DNA of 64,000 bases from Callorhinus ursinus (lineage: Eukaryota > Chordata > Mammalia > Carnivora > Otariidae): contig NW_020312902.1 in assembly GCF_003265705.1 (NCBI RefSeq), positions 13,192,669 to 13,256,668 of the forward strand, written 5' to 3'. The translations under genes and the position numbers were made by a program. This document shows, one piece after another, positions 1 through 13,917 of the stretch. How positions within the stretch are numbered: the first letter of the stretch is position 1; each line of letters begins with the position of its first letter. The notes under the pieces were generated by a model. The model worked only from the letters and a program-made list of their open reading frames with translations. It was not told the DNA's origin and ran no database searches.

Positions 1-3000
1 CAACAGCAGGGCTATCATACCAATATTGTGATTTGTATTGATGCAGTGTCTCCCTGCCCGAGCTTAACATAGTTTCTCCCTTGTAGACTTCACACATTTA
101 GCACAATAGACATTATCTTTCACCCTAGGTGATGGGGAAAGAAAAACCACCATGCATTCTAATGTCGGGCTTAGTTCTAGAGAAACTGAGGCTGACAGGA
201 TATAATCTGAGTCTTCAACATCAAAGACCAAACCCTGGAACAGATTCTCCTCCTCCAATCTTTTCTACCCCCAACCTCCGGTTTGCTGCCTCTGCTACTT
301 AAGCTGGAGGAATCATTTCTGTTTTCCAAGTTCTTCATCCAGAAATGTAGTGAGGCCACTTCTGGAATGGGCCAGGGGCCTGTTAGTGGAAAAATTGCCC
401 CAAGCCTACCCTGATGGGTTCGGGCCGCAGAGGTCTCTCTTTCCCTCTAAGCCCCAAGTGTCGCCTGAGTTCATTTCTTGCTCCTCGGCATCTTGCTGTG
501 CACTGCTTTATTAAGAGGAATTTACTCTTCAATTTCCTGTAGTGATTTCAAATTCTCAAGGTTTTTGCAGTGCCTTGCTTTATAGCAACAATTACACGCC
601 ACTCCCTAAGGTCATAAAGGATTTGGAAATACATCCTGAGAGGAGCCTTTGGATGTCAGATGCCACCAGCTTGCAACAACATTAACTCTATCATTAGAAA
701 CTCGGGTGTGAGAAGAGAAGGAGCCCAAAGAGAACAAGGAGAGGGTTCTTTAAATATCCTGGCCTGGTCTCCACACTCAGGGAGTGCTGTGAGTGGGGGG
801 AGCAGGCCGCTGGTAAGGAGCATTGGTTTTCTCTTGCAGAGGGCAGCTTGTCTGCAGGGGGTGGGGTTTCTCTCCTCCAGCCTCTGATCACAGAGCCACA
901 TAACTCTCCTCGAGGGTGGTTATTTTAAATGTGTAACATTTTCAAAGAAACTTACTGTTGAGGCTCTTTTAATTTTCAGAGTCAGTTGGCAGAGGGCCTG
1001 TATGAACCTTATTTTGTGGTCTCCTAACAATGCGTACAGTGCAGCATCTCAAGGAATCACGCTCTCCAAATGGGACTTGAGGACAATGCTCCAGACCATC
1101 AGGGGCAAGTCTTGTGTCTTATAAAGAAGGAAACTGATACTCAGAGAGAGTAATTCAGCTCACATGCTATCACACTGTAAGTAAACTGGGAGATATTTTT
1201 CTTATACCTTTATTGTCCATAAATCTCACTTTCATCACAGAAAGAAGAGCAATGCAGTGATTCATCCCATAGGTTCTTTTCTTTTTCTTTCTTTCTTTCT
1301 TTCTTTGAATCTGATGTATTCATTAATTCGGTTTGGCTTTATAACAACCCAAATTTGGGAGACTTATGAATAAAATAAACCTGGAGTGAGCAGCCTCTGG
1401 TACTTGAATTAATTTAATTTAAGAGGAAAATAAGATGTGTAATCCCCATTTATGACAATAGTTGGGGAAAAGCCAGGGCTTTGTTGAAGGGCTTAGTGGC
1501 AGCATCCCCAGCAAACATGAGATGAGAAAGTCACACCATGAAATTGTAACATTCTACATGGCAACCTTGCTTTTCCCAGGCAAGAGGATTGAGAGAGAAA
1601 GGGGGCCCCCAGATGACATGACTCAAAGTCCCTACATATGTCTCTTTTGTTAGTATCAATTCCTCCTTTCAGTTTGGCTATGAAATAGTGGTTCCTAGAA
1701 ATATCTATCAGTAGGTGAATATGTGTGTATTTCACATGGCTATTTTGTAAACAAGGAATATAATACTTTGTTTCTCTCTCTAGCTCTGATAATAATAGAG
1801 AACAAAGGGGGCCCAGCAATGAGTTGAGCTGCATATATCAGTGACTTTTGTACAAAAAAAGAGTCCCATCTGGAATCTAGATGAGGACACTTTTGAAATC
1901 TAGATCCTGGTCAGAAACTTCACCAAAAAAATTACTTATTTATTTTTTCAGCAAGAAGCTTTTAAGTAACTACTACAGGCATGGTATATGTATGTCTCAG
2001 TCTTCACGTCCAGATGGGAAATGCAGAGACCCAAATCTGAGAGTGGTCATAAAAACATACATGGGACATAGTCACAGCACATTAGCTTCCAAGAAACTGA
2101 AGAATAAAAGTTTAGAAGAAGATAGAAAAAATGAACATCTGCTGAGCCCCTACTCTGACCAAGGTTTTGAACTGGATACTCTATTAACATCACACTATTT
2201 TCATTATGAATGGAATTTAAATTCAGTATGCTCTTTGATGCAAAAATGTTTAATCACATAAAATAACGTTCCCATGGTCTCACCTCCAGAAGGTGGGTCT
2301 GGGGTTGGAATCCAGGTTTATCTGATTCCAAAGCCCAACACTTTCCATTATCTGCATGAATTGCTCCTTGGTGCAAGATATATATATATATATACATATA
2401 TATATACATATATATATGTATATATATATATATATTCTAATACATTTCCCCAGAATGTCAAAATTACTTTTTATAAAGTCTGTCAAAGCAGGTTTTAGTC
2501 TATATAAGAGACAAGTTAAACTGAGTTCCAAATCAAGTGCACAGTAACTGATTTTATAGGGCAATGTCACATAGTGGTTACCAACCTGGGCTCTGAAATC
2601 CATCCTTGTGATTTGGAACCTGCTTTAACCCATTTGCGGTTGTGTGTAGCAACCATGACTCTCCCCACTCTGAGTCTCAGGTTCTCCATTATATTAGTCA
2701 GAGTCCTGCTTAGAAACTTAATGGGGACTTAATGGGACTTCAATAAAGCGGTTTTTTATAAAGGTGTAGGCAGGTTCCTGGAAACAACCAGGAAAGACTT
2801 GGTACCCCCAGCAAGTAACTACCAGGAGCTGCTACCTCCCCAGAGCTGCAGAGGCTGATGGAGGGAGAATGTTTGAACCCGGGGAATGAGGGAGAGCTGC
2901 GTGGAGAGGGCTGCATGGCAGAAGATGCAGCCTTTGCATTCGAGATGTGCATCCATCCAAAGGCATGAGGGAGCTGGACAGGAAGTACCCCAACCTCACT

Positions 3001-4995
3001 CTCACCCTTTCCTACAGTCATCTCCTAGTCCCTGTTGGTGGAACTGAAATGGAAGCCAGAAAAAAAGGAATACCTTTCACATTGGTTGCCCTCCCAAGTA
3101 TTCCAGCAGGATGGGGAATAACGGATAGTGGATGCAAAAACAAGCAAGCACACATCCATCAAATGGGGATAATAGCAGAACTTACTCTGAGAGTTGTTGC
3201 CAAGACTACCTGAATTACTCCCAAGTTATATAGAAAGACTCACACTTGTCCCCATGTAGCTGCTAGAGACCAATATCTGTAACTTGTCTACCTTAAGGAG
3301 GGCACAGACCCAATCTCATGTCCAAAAAGGTGAACAAAATGGGCTCTATGATCTGCACAGCTCATATCTCCCTGGGACTTCCAGCACGTTCCCTGTAATG
3401 GTCTGCATTCGACAGAGTGGACTATGATTTCTTGAAATAATTGGTGCACTAGCTGACTTGCATTTTTCTCTCTCATGGGTTTCTCTATGTAAATAAGAAT
3501 CTACACAGTAAATCATAAAGGGCCAAAAAGCAAAGTGCGAGGACTCCTTATTTCAGACCCAGCTATTTAAAGAACAGATCTCTTCTGGTTCACAGTGACC
3601 ATCCCAGAGTAGGAGGCAGGGCCAGGACATTTTCAAAAGCAGCCTCCCCTTTCCAAGAACATGAAAGCTGTGCAGGGGGCAGCTTTAGCCAAGGGTCCTT
3701 CTGGATAACTGCAGCCAGTTATATGATGACCAAGCATCACAGTTTGCCTGGGATTGTCCCGTTTTATCACAGAAAGTCCCTCATCCTGCAACAGCTCCAC
3801 GCATGCATCCCACCCCATCCCGCCCAGTCCAGGGCAAACCAGGACACTTGGTCCCCCTAGACGATTTATAGAGTTCAGACCAGACCAGAGCCCTGTGCCT
3901 TGGTTCTTGCCTGGTGCCTAATTGCATCATTTGGGAATTTAAATGGTTGCATTTCTAAGCAATCATCTGCATTTACCTCTGGGAATTCTGATGAGCGTAT
4001 GCTAATAAATCAAAAAGTGATCAAAAGGACAGAAACAAAAATTAAGAGGCAGCTAAAAAACGAAACAGGGAGCGGATGCTATTACTCCTTTTAATTCATA
4101 AAGCACTGAATTCCTTCAAGAGACTGCTCAAAACACCAATTTATCTGGGGAGCAAAGAGTGGTGTAGTGGCCACCAGAAGGCTGGGTGGGAAATACAGAG
4201 GATCTCAGACCCACTACTGACTGGGCCCAGTGACATCAAGAACTGGACATAATTGCTCAAGATGTTCGCATGGTATTTTGTAAGGAAGTTAGGCTTAATT
4301 CCCGGTGAATTAATGAATAAAGAATAAAGAAAAGAGAAAAGTACCTTCAATGGTATGACATTTGGAAAAGGGTCTTCAGAGTCATTATTTCTAGATGTTT
4401 CTGAACTTAAATTTAAGTAGGTTTTCTTGGCCAGCCTGCTCTCATCCAGACCATCCAGAGCCTTGTCCCACATCTGCATCATCAGGATGCATCAGTTAGA
4501 GCTGTGTACCATGAGCATTGTACATCCAGCATAAGCTCAGTGAAGCTCCAGTTATAGTTATGATGCGGGGAAAAATCAAGTATAGTCTATGCTGATCCAA
4601 GCCTTTCCCCTTTCCTGAATTAGGTAAAGTATGACTTCTTAGCCTTTATTTTTTTGAATTGCACCATCCGGAGGGGAACTCTGTCATGCCAGATCAATTA
4701 TTGGGATTTCTGTGGTTAGAAAATCAGGTGAAAACCAAGAGGGTTGTTTTTTTGAAGAGTGATTCAGTAGAAGAGAGAGTGAAATGAGGAGTTTTCAGAG
4801 ACCTGAAAGAAGCTATGATTCACCTTCACAATATTCTAGAAATATAAATTAGAAAATGAATTAATTCATGATTAATTTTGTGACATGAACTATCTTCTTT
4901 TAAACATGGCACCATTACGGGATAGAAGCACATGGGTCATGATCTTTAAGTTTAAAATAATATTCTATGTGGTACTATTTTATACTAATGACAGA
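1..4995. other. Intergenic, no gene recognised
   Basis: No coding gene supported. Contains a TTTC-rich low-complexity tract near 1276-1308, a TA/TACATA microsatellite at 2379-2436, a MIR-like piece around 2570-2690, and an old degraded repeat-like segment at about 2690-3060 that I cannot name. The rest appears unique. Confidence 0.6.
2379..2436. repeat. TA/TACATA microsatellite
   Basis: Runs of TATA broken by ACATA and GTATA units, partly self-complementary. Overlapping 'proteins' rich in Tyr-Ile are artefacts of this tract. Confidence 0.9.
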
Positions 4996-5005
4996 ATATG
5001 GCAGG

Positions 5006-5168
5006 GGGCTGCCTGGGTGGCTCATTCAGTTAAGCCTTTGACTGTATTTTGGCTCAGGTCATGATCTCAGGGTCGTGAGATCGAGCCCCATGCCTGGATC
5101 TGCACTAGGCATGGAGCCTGCTTAAGATTTTCTCTCCCCCTCTCTCTCTGCCTTCCCTCTCTCTCTCT

Positions 5169-5203
<35 letters not shown>
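5006..5203 (+). mobile_element. CAN SINE (tRNA-Lys type)
   Basis: Head 'gctgcctgggtggctc', body 'ggctcaggtcatgatctcag', CT-rich region, then a TA microsatellite in place of the A-tail. A perfect 10-bp target-site duplication (atatggcagg) lies at 4996-5005 and 5204-5213. The head is diverged (loss of 'ttggttaagc' spacing), so it is not a very recent copy. Confidence 0.9.
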
Positions 5204-5204
<1 letters not shown>

Positions 5205-5213
5205 TATGGCAGG

Positions 5214-8200
5214 AAAATAGGCTATTCTGGTGTATCAATAGCAATGCATAGCAGTTCTTTACATCAGTGAACGCAACCTGCTCTAACACATATTCACAAC
5301 CATGTGACAGCATACTATTATGTTACATATTCTGTTCACATTCTAGCACCTAAAATTTTATATGCAATTATTGCATTGTCAAGCAAGTCTACAGTATAAA
5401 CTAGTCTGGTAATAAAAGAGTCTCATTAATTTAAAGTAAATTATGGCAATTTTGTTTAGGAGGAAATACAAAGAATAAAAAATCAGAAAGTCTGTGTGGC
5501 AATCCCAGCTGCGCCACTAATTTACTGTGTGAATTTGAGAACTTTCTTTCACTGCTTTAGGCCTTAGCAACTGAGAGTTACAATACATCCAGTCTACACA
5601 GAGATTTGGGGGATAAGACTCGACCCAAACAAGCCCATTGAGAAAAATCTCAAAATCCTATATAAATGAAAAGTTACTATGACATACACCGCACGAATGG
5701 GGACTTGCTAAAGAATCAGGAAGATACAAGTGTAAGTGTATTAAGCAGACTTTACTTTCAGTCTTCTCATGATGGTGCAGAAAGAAGAACAGAGGTAAAG
5801 CAGGCCCTATAAACTGAAGGGGGGCAATTTGGTTCAATGGTAGTGCTTCTATTTTGGATTACCATCAAGGTAGTAAACATTAAATGCATTATTTGCATTT
5901 AAATTTCCTTGAGGCTTACCCTATAATGATTTAGAGACTATTTCCCTTGGCCTTTGTCAGCTCCTCCACACACCCTGGTCCAATCTTACTGGCCCCCACA
6001 TATATTTACTGGAGCAACCGCTGCATGCAATCTTGAGTCAGGCATGCCTTGGCTCCTTATTTTTTGTGCCGTTAGCGTCGGAGTTAACCAGCCCTCGGGA
6101 ACACTGGCAGAGAACCCCAGCTGGTATCAGGAGGGAGCTGTCTCTTCTGCATTAAATCCCTGATTGCAAGATTTGTGGCTACCATGACAAGAAGAAGGAG
6201 TTGCTGGCAGGAAGCTTTGGTGGTCCATGAGAGCACATTCTGGGATTAAGGATTAACTTCTTGAGCCTCTGGTTTTGCACCTATAATCGGAGGTATGGCT
6301 ATTTTGAGGACACCAAGAGATGCCTCATGTTTGGCATTTAGTATAACGTGGAACACATAGTCACGCACCAGGTACATATATCTTATTTATTACTACTTTC
6401 TCATCCTTTAAGTCAGTCTCCACAGTTATAGAACTCTCAGAAAACTGGATTCCTTTCCTTCGTGACTCTGACAATGCCTTGTCATTACACCTTCATGATT
6501 GTGATTACTTGCTTAAAAGCACGCTTATCACCTTGTGTGCACAGCCTCCTCAGTAGCTTTTGTTCGGCTTTAGACTCCTGCTACCAGCACAATGTCTGGC
6601 ACGTGGGCAATGCTCAATGCATATCTATTAAATAAAGAAATACATGAGCTCCATGGAATTTATATTAATGATCACTGAGAAAATCAGCAAAAGTCATTAT
6701 GAATCATCCACCAGGCCTAATTTTCCCATCCCAACAACCCCGCCCACCCCACCATGTGGCTCTACACAGAATAGCTGGTTCTGACTGCAGAATAGTTCAG
6801 GGAATATATTTTACTGCTGGCCCGAAGAGCCTGTCATCAGGAACCTCAGTGCACTTTGATTTGCTTTTCCTCTGGACCAAGATGGCTGTGGATGTTCATA
6901 AAGACCAGAAGGAGAGACTGGAGAGAGTGAGTCTGACCTGACACTGGGCACATCATCTGCTCTTTTCTCCCCAACTTAACGTCTTCTTTGTCTTGGCTTC
7001 CCATCTCCTGACCAGGACTTTACTTTTGCTACTGTTCCTCCCAAGTCTTCTAGCCCTGAGCATCAACCCTGGTCCTGACCAGGGTGATGGATAGGTGGTC
7101 ACATCTATACCAATGGGATTGGAAGTCTAGTGTCTGAGCCACCAGGCTTCAGACTGAGATGAGAATCCAGTACCGACCCCAACAGCTTCTTCCATCTGTG
7201 TGACCTTGAGCAAGTCACTGACTTCTGTCGGCTTCTGGTTTTAATCCACGTGATGAGGAAAATATATAAACGTCACAGAGTTGTTATGCAAATAAAATTT
7301 TTTCTGTTTACAACACCATTTAACCACTAAGTAATTGATCATAGCAGGCTCACATATTGAGTGCTGATTCTTGGTTATTCATAATAAAAGGGTGTGATAC
7401 CTTCTGGTAGGAATCTTACGGTCTCTGAGATGAAGCAAAGGTGAAGGAATAAAGCAAAAACCAAAAAAAAAAAATTCAGGAAAAATCAATAGCTAGTTTT
7501 ATGGGAAATACAGAGAAATAGCAGGGTGGAAAACTGTGGAAGATCATCTAGTTAGTGTTTCCCAAATTTGCCTGATCATAAATATTTCCTCATTAAAACA
7601 CACAGCTTCTAGACTTCCACCTAAGTCAACATGTCCAGAGGAAGATACTAGAGAGTTAGATTAATAAGGATACCAGGTGGTTCTTATAACTAGACAAAGT
7701 TGGGAAACCTTGCTTTATTTTGTTCAATCTCTCCTAGTTACTTGAGAGCTCTTAGGTGTGTTCCATGGACCAACAACATCAACATTACCTGGGGACTTTT
7801 AAGAAATTCAGAATCTCAAGCCCCACCTCAGACCTCCTGAATCAGAATCTGCATTTTAAGATGACACTTAGGTGAATCTGAGGGTCACTAATATGTGAGA
7901 AGCATTTGTCCAAGGTATCACACTTAATTATGGACCCTTTCAATGACAGAAAACACCCTACCTCAGAAAACATCATGACCTCTCGGGAAGGCTTTTTCCA
8001 CCTCTAAGGACCTCTGACTGAAAATGCAGGAGCCACTCCCAACTCTGAGAGTCTGCACCACTGATAGCGTTTTAGGACCTGAGCCAAAGGTTGTAACACA
8101 GACTGAGTGTCCGCTGACATTTCCAGGATACCTAATGACAGTAGGTTATTTTTCTTCTTCTTATGTTTCCTGTTATATTTCGTGGGAGAAGAAGGACATG

Positions 8201-8684
8201 CCTGTATTATCTTATTATAAATTAAATGCATATTTCATATCCCAATATTATAACTTTACATAGACTTAAAAGCTACATGATAAACATATCACTTTTACTT
8301 TTCATAATTAAAAAATGAAAAGAAATGCTTCAAAAATAAAGGTAAGTTGAAGGATATAAGTATAATAAACACTCATACACCCTCACCCATTATATATTTT
8401 ACTCACTGATCTTAAAATAAGTTACATTCATCAGACTAGTTAGCCCTTATACACTTGATCATGCATCTCCTCAGAGGGGACACTCTGCTACCTAGTACGG
8501 TGATTATACCTAAACAAAGTAAAGAGAATTCCCAATATCATCATCTAATATAGCACATGAATTTTAGTTTTCTTAATTTCCACAAAAACAAGTTTTTGTA
8601 GCTGAATATTTTTAACTAAGATTCAATTCAGTTTCACACATTGCATGTGGTCGTCTCCTATCTTTGGTCACATTAACTATAGAA
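5214..8684. other. Intergenic, no gene recognised
   Basis: Mostly unique sequence with old fragments: MIR-like pieces near 5500-5600 and 7180-7290 ('tgtgaccttgagcaagtcactgac'-like), and a MER5-like element at about 7745-7910. None of its short ORFs resembles a gene. Confidence 0.55.
7745..7910 (+). mobile_element. MER5-like non-autonomous hAT fragment
   Basis: Matches the remembered MER5A core in order: 'tccatggaccaacaacatcaacatt', 'agaatctcaagccccac', 'gaatcagaatctgcatttt', 'gagaagcatt'. MER5A/B are short hAT-Charlie derivatives present across placental mammals. Confidence 0.75.
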
Positions 8685-9112
8685 AAGTGGTTCACAAGCT
8701 TTTAAGTCTAAGGACCCCTTTATACTCTTAAAAATTATTGAGGACCCAAAGAGCCTTTTGTTTTAATGTTCGTTATATCTAGCATTGGTTAACATATTAC
8801 AAATTACAACTGAGGATTTTTAAATATTAATGAATTAATTCCCATAAAATAATAATCCCATGACCCATTAACACAAATCATACTTTTTAATGAAAATCAC
8901 TGTATTTTTCCAAGACAAACAGAATGTAGTAAGAAGAGTGATATTGCTTTACAGTTTACAAATCACTTCAAAGTTTGGAGTTTGGCTAAACAGAAGATGG
9001 CTAGATTCTCATATCTGCTTCTGTATTCTTTTTGTTGCAATATATTGTTTGGTTGAAATATAAGGAAGAAAAAATGGCCTCATATAGACAATCATTTACA
9101 AAATGGAGAAGT

Positions 9113-9320
9113 CTTTTTTTTTTTTTAAGAGAGAGAGAGAGAGCATGTCTGTGAGCAGGGGCAGGGAGGGGCCGAGGGTGAGGGAAAGAGAGAATCTTAA
9201 GCAGGCTCCATGTCCAGCGTGGAGCCAGACTCAGGGCTTGATCTCATCACTCTGAGATCATGACCTGAGCCAAAATCAAGAGTTGGACACTAACTGACTG
9301 AGCCACATAGGCACCCATGG
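9113..9320 (-). mobile_element. CAN SINE, minus strand
   Basis: Poly-T and GA-rich start, 'gagatcatgacctgagccaaaatcaagagttgga', and end 'ctgactgagccacataggcaccc' are the complement of a CAN SINE. It is diverged. It sits directly beside the L1 insertion point. The repeated 'atgga..gtctttt' on both sides may be its target duplication. Confidence 0.85.
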
Positions 9321-9358
9321 ATGTCTTTTAATAAATAGTTTTTTGGGCTATTAATGAG

Positions 9359-10008
9359 GTGAAATCAAAAAAGGGGGCACTAACTGCTAGGATAAATGAG
9401 GCAGAAGAGAGAATCAGCGATATAGAAGACCAAATGATGGAAAGTAAAGAAGCTGAGAAAAAGAGAGATAAACAACTACTGGATCACAAGGGCAGAATTC
9501 GAGAGATAAACGATACCATAAGACGAAACAACATTAGAATAATTGGGATCCCAGAAGAAGAAGAAAGAGAGAGAGGGGCAGAAGGTATGTTGGAGCAAAT
9601 TATAGCAGAGAACTTCCATAATGTGGGAAAGGAAACAGGCATCAAAATCCAGGAGGCACAGAGAACCCCTCTCAAAATCAGTAAAAAAAGGTCAACACCC
9701 GACATCTAATAGTAAAACTTACGAGTCTCAGAGACAAAGAGAAAATCCTGAAAGCAGCTCGGGAGAAGAGATATGTAACCTACAATGGTAGAAACATTAG
9801 ATTGGCAACAGACCTATCCACAGAGACCTGGCAGGCCAGAAAGGACTGGCATGATATCCTCAGAGCACTAAACGAGAAAAATATGCAGCCAAGAATACTA
9901 TATCCAGCTAGGCTATCATTGAAAATAGAAGGAGAGGTAAAAAGCTTCCAGGAAAAACAAAAACTAAAGGATTTGCAAACACGACACCAGCCCTCCAAGA
10001 AATCTTGA
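9359..10008 (+). pseudogene. L1 ORF1 remnant (3' part)
   Basis: Two overlapping frames: 9359-9709 begins MKSKKGALTARINEAEERIS (coiled coil, then RRM-like 'NNIRIIGIPEEEE') and 9802-10008 holds the C-terminal part (LSTETWQARKDWHDILRALN, QPRILYPARLSLKIEGEVK). The frame changes between about 9706 and 9780. In an intact L1 this is the RNA-binding chaperone of the RNP. The N-terminus is missing because of 5' truncation. Confidence 0.88.
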
Positions 10009-10103
10009 AAGGGGTCCTCTAAGCAAAGAGAGAGCCTAAAAGCAGCATAGAACAGAAAGGAACACAGACAATATAGAGTAACAGTCACCTTACAGGCAAT
10101 ACA

Positions 10104-13100
10104 GTGGCACTAAATTCATACCTTTCAATAGTTACCCTGAATGTAAATGGGCTAAATGCCCCAATCAAAAGACACAGGCTATCAGATTGGATTAAAAAAC
10201 AAGACCCATCAACATGCTGTCTGCAAGAGACTCATTTTAGACCCAAAGACACCCCCAGATTGAAAGTGAGGGGGTGGAAAACCATTTATCATGCTAATGG
10301 ACACCAAAAGAAAGCTGGGGTAGCAATCCTCATATCAGACAAATTAGATTTTAAAACAAAGACTGTAATAAAAGATGAGGAAGGACACTATATCCTACTT
10401 AAAGGGTCTATCCAACAAGAAGATCTATCAATTGTAAATATCTATGCCCCTAACATGGGAGCAGCCAATTTTATAAGGCAACTAATAACAAAAGCAAAGA
10501 AAGACATTGACAAAAATACAATAATAGTGGGGGACTTTAACACCCCCCTGACTGAAATGGACAGATCATCTAAGCAAAAGATCAACAAGGAAATAAAGAC
10601 TTGAAATGAAACACTGGACCAAATGGACTTCACAGATATATTCAGAACATTCCATCCCAAAGCAACGGAATACACATTCTTCTCTAGTGTCCATGGAACA
10701 TTCTAGAGAATAGATCACATCCTCGGTCACAAATCAGGTCTCAACCGGTCCCAAAAGATTGGGATTATTCCCTGCATATTTTCAGACCACATGCTTTGAA
10801 ACTAGAACTCAATCACAAGAGGAAAGCTGGAAAGAACTCAAATACATGGAGGCTAAAGAGCATCCTACTAAAGAATGAATGGGTCAACCAGGAAATTAAA
10901 GAAGAATTAAAAAAATTCATGGAAACCAATGAAAATGAAAATACAACTGTTCAAAATCTTTGGGATACTGCAAAGGCAGTCCTAAGAGGAAAGTATATAG
11001 CAACACAAGCTTTTCTCAAGAAACAAGAAAGGTCTCAAATACACAACCTAACCCTACACCTAAAGGAACTAGAGAAAACACAGCAAATAAAGCCTAAACC
11101 CAGCAGGAGAAGAGAAATAAGAAAGATCAGAGCAGAAATCAATGAACTAGAAACCAAAAGAACAGTGAACAGATCAACAAAACTAGGAGCTGGTTCTTTG
11201 AAAGCATTAACAAGATTGATAAACCCCTGGCCAGACTTATCCAAAAGAAAAGAGAAATGACCCAAATCAACAAAATCATGAATGAAAGAGGAGAGATCGC
11301 AACCAACACCAAAGACATACAAACAATCATAAGAACATATTATGAGCAACTCTATGCCAGCAAATTAGATAACCTGGAAGAAATGGGTGCATTCCTAGAG
11401 ATGTATCAACTACCAAAATTGAACCAGAAAGAAATAGAAAACCTGAACAGACCTATAACCACTAAGGAAATTGAAGCAGTCATCAAAAATCTCCCAACAA
11501 ACAAAAGCCCAGGGCCAGATGGCTTCCCAGGGGAATTCTATCATACATTTAAAGAAGAATTAACCTATTCTCCCGAAACTGTATCAAAAAATAGAAATGG
11601 AAGGAAAACTTCCAAACTCATTTTATGAGGCCATCATCACCTTGATCCCAAAACCAGACAAAGACCCCATCAAAAAGGAGAATAACAGACCAATATCCTT
11701 GATGAACATGGCTGCAAAAATTCTCACCAAAATACTAGCCAATAGGATCCAACAGTACATTAAAAGGATTATTCACCATAACCAAGTGGGATTTATCCCT
11801 GGGCTGCAAGGCTGGTTCAACATCTGCAAATCAATCAACGTGATACAATACATTAACAAAAGAAAGAAGAAGAATCCTATGATCCTCTCAATAGATGAAG
11901 AAAAAGCATTTGACAAAGTACAGCATCCTTTCTTAATCAAAACTCTTCAGAGTATAGGGATAGAGGGTATATACCTTAAGATCATAAAAGCCATCTATGA
12001 AAAACCTACAGTGAATGTCATTCTCAATGGGGAAAAGCTGAGAGCTTTCCCCCTAAAGTCAGGAACGCGGCAGGGATGTCCACTATCACCACTGCTATTC
12101 AGCATAGTATTAGAGGTCCTAGCCACAGCAATCAGACAACAAAAAGAAATTAAAGGCATCTAAATGGGCAAGGAGGAAGTCAAATTCTCACTCTTTGCAG
12201 ATGATATGATACTGTATGTGGAAAACCCAAAAGACTCCACCCCCAAACTGCTAGAACTCATACAGGAATTCAGTAAAGTGGCAGGATATCAAATCAATGC
12301 ACAGAAATCAGTGGCATTCCGATACACCAACAACAAGACAGAAGAGAGACAAATTAAGGAGTCGATCCCATTCACAACTGCACCCAAAACCATAAGATAC
12401 CTAGGAATAAATTTAACCAAAGAGGCAAAGGATCTGTACGCAGAAAACTATAAAATACTCATGAAAGAAATTGAATAAGACACAAAGAAATGGAAAAACA
12501 TTCCATACTCATGGATTGGAAGAACAAACATTGTGAAGATGTCAATGCTACCTAGAGCAATCTACACATTCAATGCAATCCCCATCAAAATACCATCCAC
12601 TTTTCTCAAAGAAATGGAACAAATAATCCTAAAATTTGTATGGAACCAGAAGAGACCCCGAATAACCAGAGGAATATTGAAAAAGAAAAGCAAAGCTGGC
12701 GGCATCACAATTCCGGACTTCCAGCTCTATTACAAAGCTGTCATCATCAAGACAGTATGGTACTGGCACAAAAACAGACACATAGATCAATGGAACAGAA
12801 TCGAGAGCCCAGAAAAGGACCCTCAACTCTATGGTCAACTCATCTTTGACAAAGCAGGAAAGAATGTCCAGTGGAAAAAAGACAGAGTCTCTTCAACAAA
12901 TGGTGTTGGGAAAATTGGACAGCCACATGCAGAAGAATGAAACTGGACCATTTCCTTACACCACACGCAATAACAGACTCCAAATGGTTGAAAGACCCAA
13001 ACGTGAGACAGGAGTCCATCAAAATCCTAAAGGAGTACACAGGCAGCAACCTCTTCGACCTCAGCCGCAGCAACTTCTTCCTAGAAACATCGCCAAAGGC

Positions 13101-13917
13101 AAGGGAAGCAAGGGCAAAAATGTACTATTGGGATTTCATCAAGATAAAAAGTTTTTGCACAGCAAAAGAAACAGTCCACAAAACCAAAAGACAACCGACA
13201 GAATGGGAGAAAATATTTGCAAATGACATATCAGATAAAGGGCTAGTATCTAAAATCTATAAAGAACTTATCAAACTCAACACCCAAAGAACAAATGATC
13301 CAATCAAGAAATGGGCAGAAGACATGAACGGACATTTTTCCAAACAAGACATCCAAATGGCCAACAGGCACATGAAAAAGTGCTCAACATCGCTTGGCAT
13401 CAGGGAAATCCAAACCAAAACCTCAATGAGATATCACCTCATACCAGTCAGAATGGCTAAAATTAACAAATCAGGAAATGACAGATGTTGGCCAGGATGC
13501 GGAGAAAGGGGAACCCTCCTACACTGTTGGTGGGAATGCAAGCTGGTGCAACCACTCTGGAAAACAGTATGGAGGTTCGTCAAACAGTTGAAAATAGAGC
13601 TACCATATGATCCAGCAATTGCACTACTGGGTATTTACCCCAAAGATACAAATGTAGGGATCCGAAGGGGTACGTGCACCCCAATGTTTATAGCAGCAAT
13701 GTCCACAATAGCCAAACTGTGGAAAGAGCCAAGATGTCCATCGACAGATGAATGGATAAAGAAGCAGTGGTGTATATACACAATGGAATATTATGCAGCC
13801 ATCAAAAGGAATGAGATCTTGCCCTTTGCAACGATGTGGATAGAACTGGAGGGTGTCATGCTGAGTGAAATAAGTCAATCAGAGAAAGACATGTATCATA
13901 TGACTTCACTGATATGA
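10104..13917 (+). pseudogene. L1 ORF2 (endonuclease / reverse transcriptase), broken
   Basis: Span of 3814 bp (about 1271 codons) is near the normal ORF2 length, so there is no large deletion. Endonuclease part: TLNVNGLNAPIKRHRLSDWI, CCLQETHF, GDFNTPLTEMDRSS. Reverse-transcriptase part: [43 protein letters not shown] and the catalytic FADD (in [14 protein letters not shown]). A Cys-rich end follows ([19 protein letters not shown]). Frame moves at least four times (near 10610-10800, 11250, 11580 and 12870-12940). In-frame stops occur at 10602-10604, 12161-12163 and 12476-12478. Confidence 0.92.

Noticed and set aside
2274..2603. Tyr-Ile-rich ORFs on both strands
   Set aside because: Product of the TA/TACATA microsatellite.
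9359..13917. Antisense ORFs across the L1 (for example 9780-10088, 11035-11349, 13624-13878)
   Set aside because: Shadows of ORF1/ORF2 with hydrophobic antisense bias; no independent gene features.
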